DNA from: Brevundimonas sp. UBA4553
Lineage (GTDB): Bacteria > Pseudomonadota > Alphaproteobacteria > Caulobacterales > Caulobacteraceae
Direction: 5' to 3'
DNA: 64,000 nt
NCBI RefSeq assembly: GCF_002387245.1
Contig: NZ_DGLD01000006.1
Location: 1-64,000, forward strand
Under the pieces are notes generated by a model. That model saw nothing but the letters and a program-made list of their open reading frames with translations, had not been told where the DNA came from and ran no database searches. Below, piece by piece: positions 34,588 to 42,047 of the stretch; position 1 is the stretch's first letter; every line of letters begins with the position of its first letter. Both the position numbers and the translations under genes were made by a program.

Positions 34588-34824
34588 ATGAAAGCCGTCA
34601 ATCTCATCACCCTTCTCCTGGTCATCGTCGGGGCCGTGAACTGGGGCCTCGTCGGCGCCGTCGATTTCAACCTCGTCGCCGCCCTCTTCGGCGACGGCTC
34701 GGCGATCACCCGCGGCGTCTACATCCTTGTCGGACTTTCGGGTCTCTGGCAGCTCGCGCCCTTCGCCCGCGCCCTGCGGATCGATGAACCGCGGGCTGAG
34801 GCCGGCCGTCGCTTCGCTCGCTGA
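34588..34824 (+). CDS. DUF378 membrane protein
   Basis: A 78-residue protein with the DUF378 signature: LITLLLVIVGAVNWGLVGA near the start, with the Asn-Trp-Gly turn, then a second helix GVYILVGLSGLWQL. Of two ATGs six bases apart, the second has GGAGG at the usual seven-base spacing. DUF378 proteins are small membrane proteins of unknown role. Confidence 0.85.
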   Translation: MKAVNLITLLLVIVGAVNWGLVGAVDFNLVAALFGDGSAITRGVYILVGLSGLWQLAPFARALRIDEPRAEAGRRFAR

Positions 34825-34883
34825 AACGCCTCAGGGCCCGCCGCGCCCTAGCCGGGACCGTCCAGCCCCTTTCGGGAGGAACC

Positions 34884-35141
34884 ATGATCTACTTCTGTTT
34901 CATCGAGAGCGATGACCAGCATGATGTCGAAATGAAGCTGCTGGGAGCCGTCGACGACGACCAGGCGATGCGGGAGGCCGGAGCCCTCCGATTCGGCGGT
35001 CGGACCGGCTACGTCTTCGACGGCGATCGCTCGGTCGGATCGGTGGAGACGTCCCGGGAGCCGGCGTCGGAAGACGCCTTCTTCGGCAGGATGGATCGCG
35101 AACCGTTCGGCGCGCCTCTCCTTCCCGGCGCCGCCGCCTGA
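34884..35141 (+). CDS. Hypothetical protein in stress-gene cluster
   Basis: An 85-residue soluble, acidic protein preceded by GGGAGGAACC and an ATG. It has a beta-rich look (FCFIESDD near the start, then VFDGDRSVGSVE) but no recognisable family. Close to DUF378 on the same strand and may be co-transcribed. Function unknown. Confidence 0.55.
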   Translation: MIYFCFIESDDQHDVEMKLLGAVDDDQAMREAGALRFGGRTGYVFDGDRSVGSVETSREPASEDAFFGRMDREPFGAPLLPGAAA

Positions 35142-35154
35142 CCTGTTTCGACGA

Positions 35155-35403
35155 TCAACGCCGGCGTTCAAATCTCACCCGGTCCTTGCCGATGATGAGA
35201 CGGGCGTGGAAACCGGCTGAGCGCCAGGCGTCCCGCTGGACCTGCCGGGACGTCCGTTCAACGCCGTCGGCCCACCACTCGGGAAGGCTCGCGCCCTTGG
35301 GAAGCATGGCGCGCAGGATGAGCTCGATCTCGGCGAAGCTCAACTCGAGCGTCTCGACCTTCTGCTTCTTCAGGTATCGGCGAAGCGGATCATATTTCCC
35401 CAT
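35155..35403 (-). CDS. DUF7662-like protein
   Basis: An 82-residue protein opening KYDPLRRYLKKQ with a segment LSFAEIELILRAMLP and a late WWADGVER. This pattern recalls DUF7662, which is often found in restriction-type and mobile regions. Assignment is from memory and moderate. It faces the 34884 gene. Confidence 0.6.
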   Translation of the reverse strand: MGKYDPLRRYLKKQKVETLELSFAEIELILRAMLPKGASLPEWWADGVERTSRQVQRDAWRSAGFHARLIIGKDRVRFERRR

Positions 35404-35493
35404 GACGCCTATGACCGTGAAACCCGCGAAGACGCAAGCCGCGCGCGCCGTCGGTTGAATGGACGCCGAGACCGCGCCGGCGGCGCGGCCGCA

Positions 35494-35886
35494 TCAGAAG
35501 TCGAAGTCGATCTGATCGGGATGGACGGCTGACCTGCGCGTCCTCCGCGCGGTGCGCGGGGGCGTCTCGGGCGCCTTCACCTCAGGCTCCGAGGCCAGGC
35601 TCTCTTCCCGGGGTTTTCGGCTGCGCCGGCCCATGCCCTCGAGGCGCGGGCTGGAAGGACTGCGCCAGCGGCGTCTATCACGGTTTTTCCGCCAGGCCTC
35701 CAACTCGCTCTCCCACCAGCCGACCCGTCCGGGCGACAGGGCGACAGAGGCCGGAAAACCCCCTGTCCGCTGCAGACGCCAGGCCGTGGTCCGGCTGACG
35801 CCGACCAGGGCGCGGACCTCGGACCAGACCAGCAGACGCCCCTGGGGCACGGCGCCCTCCTCGCCCGAAAACCCGTCCTCAGTCAC
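35494..35886 (-). CDS. AlpA-like helix-turn-helix protein
   Basis: A 130-residue protein whose first half (LLVWSEVRALVGVSRTTAW near residue 18, then GGFPASVALSPGRVGWWESE) matches the AlpA/excisionase-type winged helix, a DNA-binding regulator common in integrative elements. The second half is basic and disordered. It overlaps the upstream small gene by 8 bp. Target unknown. Confidence 0.75.
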   Translation of the reverse strand: MTEDGFSGEEGAVPQGRLLVWSEVRALVGVSRTTAWRLQRTGGFPASVALSPGRVGWWESELEAWRKNRDRRRWRSPSSPRLEGMGRRSRKPREESLASEPEVKAPETPPRTARRTRRSAVHPDQIDFDF

Positions 35887-36154
35887 GGCGACGCGCTCGG
35901 GCGGCCGCCGGCGCCGCCGTGCGGATTTCGGAAATCTGGTCCAGGGCCCAGGCCCGCAACAGGCCGCGGGGATAGAAGGGTCGCGATCTCACGTGACGGC
36001 ATGGCGGCCCGTTCCCGCCCATGGACCAAAGGCGGGCCAGGGTGGCCGGTTTCAGGCGCACGCCCATGGCGGCGAGGAAGGCTGAGGCCTCCTTGCGCGT
36101 CAAAAGGTCCTCCGCCTCTTCATCCTGCCCCGTCAGACCTGTCTGCGGGATCAT
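35879..36154 (-). CDS. Small DNA-binding-type protein next to the AlpA-like gene
   Basis: A 91-residue protein with a likely helix-turn-helix (LLTRKEASAFLAAMGVRLKPATLARLWSMG, residues about 17-46) and a basic C-terminus (AAARARRRD). Similar small DNA-binding proteins sit beside transglycosylase and traF genes in alphaproteobacterial conjugative elements. It overlaps the lytic transglycosylase stop (ATGA). Confidence 0.65.
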   Translation of the reverse strand: MIPQTGLTGQDEEAEDLLTRKEASAFLAAMGVRLKPATLARLWSMGGNGPPCRHVRSRPFYPRGLLRAWALDQISEIRTAAPAAARARRRD

Positions 36155-36750
36155 GGGCCTTCCTCCCGGCTTCGGCAGTCCCGGGCGGACCGGACATCGC
36201 GGCCCGCGGCCAGGGCCAGATAGCAGGAGAGGACCAGGTCTACGTAGGCTGTCGTCTCCGGGATCTTCGGAACCCGTCCCAGGCGCTCCACGCGGGCCGG
36301 TCCCGCGTTGAAGGCCGCCAGGGCCAGGCGAACGTCGCCGAAGCGCCGCAGTTGTCGCACCAGATAGGCGGCGCCGCCGTTGAGGTTCTGCACCGGATCA
36401 AACCGGTCCTCGACCCCGAGTTCAGCGGCGGTGGCGGGCATGAGCTGGGTCAGGCCGCTCGCCCCGACCGGAGAGACCGCGTCCGGGCGAAAGCCGCTCT
36501 CCGCCACGACGAGGGCGTGCAGGAGCTTGACGTCCAGCCCATGCCGGGCGGCGGCCGCCGCCATGGCGTCCCGGAACGGAGGATCGAGGTCCGGCAACCG
36601 GACGAATTCGGCCGCGGCCTCTTCGACCGGCGTCGCCGCCGGCGCGCGGCCGAACATGTCGCCTCCGGCGGCGCGCCAGTCCACGGCCTGGGCCATGACC
36701 GGACCCGCCCCGGCCCAAAAGACTGCGGCGATAAGCGCTTCACGGATCAT
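36151..36750 (-). CDS. Conjugation-type lytic transglycosylase
   Basis: A 199-residue exported enzyme that cuts peptidoglycan for the transfer channel. The catalytic Glu sits in LVVAESGFRPDAVSPVGASG near residue 85, then GLTQLMPATA, NLNGGAAYLVRQL and ALAAFNAGP. Signal peptide near residues 3-20. It shares ATGA overlaps with the neighbours in the trb block. Confidence 0.88.
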   Translation of the reverse strand: MIREALIAAVFWAGAGPVMAQAVDWRAAGGDMFGRAPAATPVEEAAAEFVRLPDLDPPFRDAMAAAAARHGLDVKLLHALVVAESGFRPDAVSPVGASGLTQLMPATAAELGVEDRFDPVQNLNGGAAYLVRQLRRFGDVRLALAAFNAGPARVERLGRVPKIPETTAYVDLVLSCYLALAAGRDVRSARDCRSREEGP

Positions 36751-37250
36751 CGACCGACCCTTTCATAGACGCCGAGCACGTCGGTACGACGCACGGGACC
36801 GAAGTAGCGGCTGTCGAAGCTGGACACGGTGTCGCCGAGCAGAAAGATCTCGTCGCCTTCCAGCCGACGGCAGGCCGACCAGACCGGCAAGGCGGTTCCG
36901 CGCCGGTCCTGCTTCATGACCAGGACGTCGAAGCCCATGACGGCCGTCCGGCCCCGGTCGTAGCAGACGACATCCCCGCTGACCGCCGCCACGCGCTTGA
37001 GCAGAGGCATGTCGTCGGGCGCTCCCAGGCCGGAGAGATAGGCGCGGCTCCGGGGCGGCTGACGCACCGCCACGACCGCGCCACGCGTCGGCGTCCTGTC
37101 CAGGCGGCGGACGTAGACGCCGCGCGGCTGGCTGGCGCTTTCATTAACCAGGGCCAGAGGCGGGACAGGCCCCAGGGCGAAGGGGATGATCGCTGCGGCC
37201 CCCAGACCTGCGACAAGCGCCCAGCCGCGCGGCGTGAAGGTCCTGATCAT
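36747..37250 (-). CDS. traF: TraF-type conjugal signal peptidase
   Basis: A 167-residue S26 peptidase that processes conjugation pilin. Catalytic Ser in NESASQPRGVYVRRLDR near residue 38 and Lys in LLKRVAAVSGDVVCYD near 85; GDTVSSFDSRYFGPV near 140 is the conserved end. One N-terminal helix. ATGA overlaps on both sides. Confidence 0.88.
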   Translation of the reverse strand: MIRTFTPRGWALVAGLGAAAIIPFALGPVPPLALVNESASQPRGVYVRRLDRTPTRGAVVAVRQPPRSRAYLSGLGAPDDMPLLKRVAAVSGDVVCYDRGRTAVMGFDVLVMKQDRRGTALPVWSACRRLEGDEIFLLGDTVSSFDSRYFGPVRRTDVLGVYERVGR

Positions 37251-38383
37251 GGCTTGAAAGGCTCCAGAACAAGGTCGCGGGTGACCAGGGCCTGGACGCG
37301 CGCGCCCGGCGCGATCCGGATCGCGGGCCGCACCTCGAGCTCGCGATCGACCAGGCGGCCGCCGGTCCGCGCGGCCTCGATCGCCGCAGCGTCCCCTGCG
37401 TCGCCCAGGAAGGAGCCGCCGGGACCGCCGTTGTCCCGGGCCATCTGGCCCAGGGTCGTTATCGCGCCGGCGAAGAGGGTTCCCACGATCAGGGCGCTCA
37501 GGCGGCGGTCCGCCCGCCCCTCCAGGCCCACCGCCCCGCGCGCATCGACCCCCGGCTCGGCTTCCAGGGGGATGCTCTTGCCGTTCGGCAGGATCAGCCG
37601 CTCCCAGACCAGGAAGGCGCGCCGGTCGCCGTAGGCGCTGTCGCCGTCGTGCCTGCCGATCAGGCGCGAGCCCTGGGGGGCCAGCAGATGGCGCCCCGTC
37701 ACCGTGTCGTAGAGGTTCTGGGTCACAGCGGCGACCACGGGCCCGGGTCGGGAGGTGTCGACCCCGGTCAGCAGGACCGCCGGAACCAGGGTTCCCGCCT
37801 GGAGCACGAAGGGCGAGGTCGGCGCCGCGAGCCCGGACCGCCCCGGGTCCCGGGTCTGCGCCGCGACGACGGTGGCGGACGCCGTCGTCGGATGCGCGGC
37901 GGGAAACGGCGACGCCGCCGTCCCGCCGGGTTCGAACATGAGGGCCGAAGCCAGGGCCATAGTCCCGACGTCGGGGCGCGCGGGACGAGAGGCCGGGACC
38001 GAATAGCCGGCGCCCCTCGGTGCGGGAGACGAAGGCGACGGCGCTTCCGCGATCGCGGACCTCGCCGTTTCGCCTCGCGGCGGCGGAAGACGATCATAGG
38101 AGGCGGGCTGGCCCGTCACGACCTCGCTGGGCCGTACAGAGCGACGGGCCGGCTCATCGCGCGCCTCGACGGCCCGCATGCGAGCCGCCGCCCGCATTTC
38201 CGGCTGGACGACGAAGGCCCAGGCCAGGGCGCCGGCGAGCAGGACGCAACCGCCTCCGGCCACCGCCTTGACCATGCCTCCCCTCAACCTGACGACGCGG
38301 GGACGCGGCGCCCGGCCGTCTAGACCCGGCGGCGGCGCCTTGGGCGGAACGCCCGGCTCGTCACGGCCCGAAAGGTCGATCAT
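37247..38383 (-). CDS. trbI: TrbI (VirB10-like) conjugation channel protein
   Basis: A 378-residue inner-membrane-anchored channel protein. One membrane helix near residues 40-60 (GGGCVLLAGALAWAFVVQ), a Pro-rich periplasmic middle and the C-terminal VirB10 domain with PFVLQAGTLVPAVLLTGVDT, RLIGRHDG and RALVVWERLILPNGKSI-type blocks. The open frame extends up but homology starts at MIDLSGRDEPG, overlapping trbG by ATGA. Confidence 0.9.
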   Translation of the reverse strand: MIDLSGRDEPGVPPKAPPPGLDGRAPRPRVVRLRGGMVKAVAGGGCVLLAGALAWAFVVQPEMRAAARMRAVEARDEPARRSVRPSEVVTGQPASYDRLPPPRGETARSAIAEAPSPSSPAPRGAGYSVPASRPARPDVGTMALASALMFEPGGTAASPFPAAHPTTASATVVAAQTRDPGRSGLAAPTSPFVLQAGTLVPAVLLTGVDTSRPGPVVAAVTQNLYDTVTGRHLLAPQGSRLIGRHDGDSAYGDRRAFLVWERLILPNGKSIPLEAEPGVDARGAVGLEGRADRRLSALIVGTLFAGAITTLGQMARDNGGPGGSFLGDAGDAAAIEAARTGGRLVDRELEVRPAIRIAPGARVQALVTRDLVLEPFKP

Positions 38384-39258
38384 GGCCGTTCTCCGCCCAG
38401 GCGACGCAGCCGCACCACCTGGGGCCGTCGGTCGCCGATACGGAGCTCCGCGCGATCGAAGAGCCGATCGACGATGTAGAAGCCGCCGGACTGGCGATAG
38501 TTGACGTACTGGGCCTCGCCGTCCGCAGCGATGACGAAGAGCGCCGGCGCCTCCGCGGCCTGCAAGCCCGGCGGGAAGGCGATGAAGGTTCGTCGCCCGT
38601 CGTCGAATACGGTCGAGGGCGTCCATGCGGGACGTCCGCGCGCCTCGACGGCGTACCGGGCGTCCAGCGGGCCTTCCGGCGTCACCGGTCCTTCAGGAAG
38701 AGCGGCCGCCTCCACAATTTCCGGCGCGACCGCTTCCGGCTCGGGCGCCGCCCAGGTCACGGCGGGATTGAAGGCGTCCGCCGCGCCGCTCTTCAGCGCG
38801 ACCAGATAGACTCGGCGGCTCGTCGTGAGGACCAGGTTGGTCTCGAGCCCCCGCTCCAGGGGCTTGAGCAGGACATGGACCCGCGCGGCCGCGCCCTCGC
38901 CCGAACGGGCTTCGGCCACCTGCCAGCGGACCGTGTCGCCGGCCGCCTTGGCCACGAGGGTCTCGCCCTCCCCCAGAATGAGGCTTGTGACCCGCAAGGG
39001 CGCCGTCCAGATCTCGTAGACCCGGCCCGGCGCCCAGTCGAAGACCTGGACGCCCTCCTCGAACCGGTCGGAACGCGACGCCGCCAAGGAGCCGTTCACC
39101 GCGGCGGCGATCGCGCGACGCCCCGTCCTGACGGGCGCGGGCGCCTCGTCTCCTGCGGCGGCGTAGGGCCTCGAGGTGTCGACGGAAGGATCCGGGAGGG
39201 GCGAAGCCGCCGCCAGAAGACAGGCGACGGGCGGGATCACGAGGCGTCGGGGGTCCAT
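38380..39258 (-). CDS. trbG: TrbG (VirB9-like) conjugation protein
   Basis: A 292-residue periplasmic channel component with signal peptide at the start and blocks FDWAPGRVYEIWTAPLRVTSLILG near residue 73 and the late NYRQSGGFYIVDRLFDRAELRIG. Overlaps trbF by 22 bp and trbI by ATGA. Confidence 0.9.
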   Translation of the reverse strand: MDPRRLVIPPVACLLAAASPLPDPSVDTSRPYAAAGDEAPAPVRTGRRAIAAAVNGSLAASRSDRFEEGVQVFDWAPGRVYEIWTAPLRVTSLILGEGETLVAKAAGDTVRWQVAEARSGEGAAARVHVLLKPLERGLETNLVLTTSRRVYLVALKSGAADAFNPAVTWAAPEPEAVAPEIVEAAALPEGPVTPEGPLDARYAVEARGRPAWTPSTVFDDGRRTFIAFPPGLQAAEAPALFVIAADGEAQYVNYRQSGGFYIVDRLFDRAELRIGDRRPQVVRLRRLGGERP

Positions 39259-39920
39259 GACACATCCTCAATCTTCAGGCCCAGGGGGTTCTTCATCAGT
39301 TCAGCTTCGTTGCGCGGGGGCTGGACGCCCGTTGTGATCAGGGCCCGCCAGCGCTCGGCTCCGGCCGACTGGCCGTTGACGTAGCGGGTCTCCCGCCACT
39401 GGAGATCGAAGGTCCGCTCCGATCGCCTGACCACGTTCAGCACCTCGACGGCGACGGCCTCGCGGCCGACCTCGGCGAACGGGTCGCGCGTCTGGGCCCA
39501 GGCGTTGAGGAAACCGGCCGCCTTCGGCGTCAGCAGGTCGTAGGCCCTCAGCCAGTTCTGGCGAAGAACCACGGGATCGATGCTCTTGGAGCGGACGTCG
39601 CGGATCCATCCGGCTAGGGCATGGCCGATCTGGGCGTCGCTCGGCTCGTAGCGCCCGCCGATCGCCGTGATCCTCTGGGTCTCGCCCCAGTCGGACACCT
39701 CCACGACAAAGGGTTTGACCACCGCCCGGTCCGACTGGACCCACCAGCCCGCGCCGAGAAAGACGGCGAGGCCGAGATTGGCCACGGCCATCCGTCGCCA
39801 GTTGCGCGCATGCGCCATGGACAGGCCCATCCGGTCGTCCCAGGCCTGCCCCGCCCTTTGATAGGGCGTGGCCTCGGGGGCGGAAGACAGGGCGCGACGC
39901 GATCGGAAGAAGGGATGCAT
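39237..39920 (-). CDS. trbF: TrbF (VirB8-like) conjugation protein
   Basis: A 227-residue inner-membrane protein with one helix near residues 46-63 (VANLGLAVFLGAGWWVQ) and a periplasmic VirB8-like domain: QIGHALAGWIRDVRSKSIDP near 97 and FDLQWRETRYVNGQ near 173. It overlaps trbG. Confidence 0.9.
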   Translation of the reverse strand: MHPFFRSRRALSSAPEATPYQRAGQAWDDRMGLSMAHARNWRRMAVANLGLAVFLGAGWWVQSDRAVVKPFVVEVSDWGETQRITAIGGRYEPSDAQIGHALAGWIRDVRSKSIDPVVLRQNWLRAYDLLTPKAAGFLNAWAQTRDPFAEVGREAVAVEVLNVVRRSERTFDLQWRETRYVNGQSAGAERWRALITTGVQPPRNEAELMKNPLGLKIEDVSWTPDAS

Positions 39921-39921
39921 G

Positions 39922-41310
39922 TCAGGTCTCCTCGGTCCTCAGGCTGGGCGCCAGGACCCCGCTGGTTTCACTGGAGGGCGCCAGGCCGCGCCCGGCGTTG
40001 GCGACGAAGAAGGCCTGGAGCGCCCGGGAGCGGCGGCTCTCCGACCCGGTCGGCCTCGCCTCGTCTCCGAGGGCCTTGTGGAAATCTCGCCGCGCCGCCT
40101 CGGCGTCCCGGGCCTGGCGGCGGGCGAAGGCCGCCGAAAGGGCCGGTCCCTGCGGGTCCGCGCCTCCGGAGCCACGCGCGCCGTCGCCTTGCGGCGCCGG
40201 CGTGTCCGGGACCGGAGCGGTCTCCGACGCCGCGGCGGCCGGATCACGCGCAAGCCCTGGTCCGCCCCGGCCCGGCGCGACGCCGCCCGAGGAACCCCCT
40301 GGGAAACCGCCGGGCGAAGGGGCGGGGCCGCCCGGCGCGGCGCGCCCTCCTCCGCCGCCAGGACCGCCGGCTCCCGCCGCAGCGCGCGAGGTGGCGGCCG
40401 ATCGGCCCGCCGCGCCGGCGGCGGCCCCGCCCGCGCCGACGACGCCGGCCGCGGCGAGGAGGGCCGCGCCGCCCACCGCCAGACCGCCGGCCATGGCCGC
40501 TCCCGCGCCGAGGGCGGGTCCGCCCGTGACGAGGGCCGAGGCGAGGTTGGGAATGAACACCGCCAGCATGGCCAGAAGGATGGCGGCCACCAGGATGCTG
40601 AGGGCCTCGTAGATGTCGGGATTGGTCGAGGGCTGTAGCTGGTCGAAGACGGTCCGCGCCCCCGAAACCACAATGGCCAGGGCCAGAACCTTGAGGCCGG
40701 ATGAGACGACATAGCCCAGAGGCCGCTCGGCGAGGAAGGCGGATCGGGACCAGATGCCGAAGGGCAGAAGGACGAAGCCGCCCAGGGTGACGATCTTGAA
40801 CTCGACCAGGGCGACGATGATCTGGAGCGCCAGAACGGCGAAGGCCAGCATGATGCCGATCATGGCCAGGCTGAGGATGAGGGCGTCGGCGAGATTGCCG
40901 ACCACGTCCAGCGGGTTGTTCACCGGGGCCGGGGTGTCGCCCAAAGCCTTCACGATCGACCACCCCTGGGCCAGGATGGCGCCCGGGTTGAGGAAGTCCT
41001 CGCGGGACAGGTTCCCGCCGCCCGCCGTCAGGCCCAGCTGGATGAAGCCGGCGTAGAGGGTCTCGGCCAGGGCCTGCCAGTCGTTGATCAGCCAGGCGAA
41101 GGCGCCGATCAGCAGGATTTTGCCGAATCCGGCGGCCAGGATCTCGCGTTGCGGCGAGAGGGCCCACTGGATGCCGGTCAGGGCCACGACCAGGGCGATA
41201 AGCAGGCCGAAGACGCCGTTCACCGGGCCTTCGAGCGCCGCGAACCCCGCGGTGACGGTGTCCGAAAAGACCACCATCAGCGCATTGGGCGTCTCCATGC
41301 CGACGGCCAT
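39922..41310 (-). CDS. trbL: TrbL (VirB6-like) conjugation membrane protein
   Basis: A 462-residue polytopic membrane protein with hydrophobic helices over residues about 20-300 and a long Gly/Ala/Pro-rich C-terminal tail. The family start GVFGLLIALVVALTGIQWAL is visible near residue 30. The frame extends further up but I begin at the ATG of MAVGMETPN. A gene-internal high GC creates many false frames here. Confidence 0.88.
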   Translation of the reverse strand: MAVGMETPNALMVVFSDTVTAGFAALEGPVNGVFGLLIALVVALTGIQWALSPQREILAAGFGKILLIGAFAWLINDWQALAETLYAGFIQLGLTAGGGNLSREDFLNPGAILAQGWSIVKALGDTPAPVNNPLDVVGNLADALILSLAMIGIMLAFAVLALQIIVALVEFKIVTLGGFVLLPFGIWSRSAFLAERPLGYVVSSGLKVLALAIVVSGARTVFDQLQPSTNPDIYEALSILVAAILLAMLAVFIPNLASALVTGGPALGAGAAMAGGLAVGGAALLAAAGVVGAGGAAAGAAGRSAATSRAAAGAGGPGGGGGRAAPGGPAPSPGGFPGGSSGGVAPGRGGPGLARDPAAAASETAPVPDTPAPQGDGARGSGGADPQGPALSAAFARRQARDAEAARRDFHKALGDEARPTGSESRRSRALQAFFVANAGRGLAPSSETSGVLAPSLRTEET

Positions 41311-41312
41311 GA

Positions 41313-42047
41313 TCAATCCCTCGCCCGAGGAAGGGGATCGAAACGCGGGGGCGCCGGGGCGGCCGGCTCCCGCGCCCATGCCCGCCGCCGCGCCGCGTCG
41401 CCTGCGGCCTGATCGGCGGCCTGCCGCGCCCCCTGCTCCGCCAGCAGGCGGGACTGGGCCAGCATGACGGCCCGCAGGGCCGCCAGGTCCTCCGCCAGAA
41501 CAGCCAGGAGCTGGTTGGAGGACTGCACAGCCGCCGTCTGCCCGCTGGCCGACTGGCTGGCGGACAGGGCGCCGCTGACGCGGCCTTCCCGCCCCTGGCC
41601 GAGCCGCTCCAGTTCGGCCGCGTGCCGCGCCAGGTCCAGGGCCGTTCGCCGCGCGTTTTCGCTGCGCCCCTCGGTCTGGCGAAGCAGTCCGTCGACGCCA
41701 TCGCCCGGGTTCACCGCATAGAGGGTCTCGAACTGGCGCTCCAGGGCCGCGGCCGAGGCCGCAAGCCCCTCGACGCTGCGGGCGAGCGCGCCCATCTCCT
41801 GCAGGGTCCGGCTGTTCTGGGCGAGGTGGCTGTAGGGAGAGGCGGCCAGGCTGCGCGCCTCATTGGCCAGGCTCTCCAGCTGCCGCGCCGCCTGGAGGGC
41901 GTTCTCCATGTGGTTGCGCGGGTCAAAGACGACGTGCTGGGCGCCCGCAGGCGCGACCCAGCTCGCGGCGGCCAGGACCACGGCGGCGATCCGGCTCCTA
42001 CTCCGCCGCCAGCGGCGGATCGAAGGCGTCGAGAACGGCGTCGACAT
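41313..42047 (-). CDS. trbJ: TrbJ (VirB5-like) conjugation protein
   Basis: A 244-residue exported protein with signal peptide (IAAVVLAAASWVAPAGAQ) and a helical, coiled-coil-rich body (LESLANEARSLAASPYSHLAQ, then QSASGQTAAVQSSNQLLAVLAEDLAALR, both quoted in part). Its start overlaps the end of trbE by 50 bp, unusual for this operon; a start further in would shorten the signal peptide too much. Confidence 0.85.
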   Translation of the reverse strand: MSTPFSTPSIRRWRRSRSRIAAVVLAAASWVAPAGAQHVVFDPRNHMENALQAARQLESLANEARSLAASPYSHLAQNSRTLQEMGALARSVEGLAASAAALERQFETLYAVNPGDGVDGLLRQTEGRSENARRTALDLARHAAELERLGQGREGRVSGALSASQSASGQTAAVQSSNQLLAVLAEDLAALRAVMLAQSRLLAEQGARQAADQAAGDAARRRAWAREPAAPAPPRFDPLPRARD

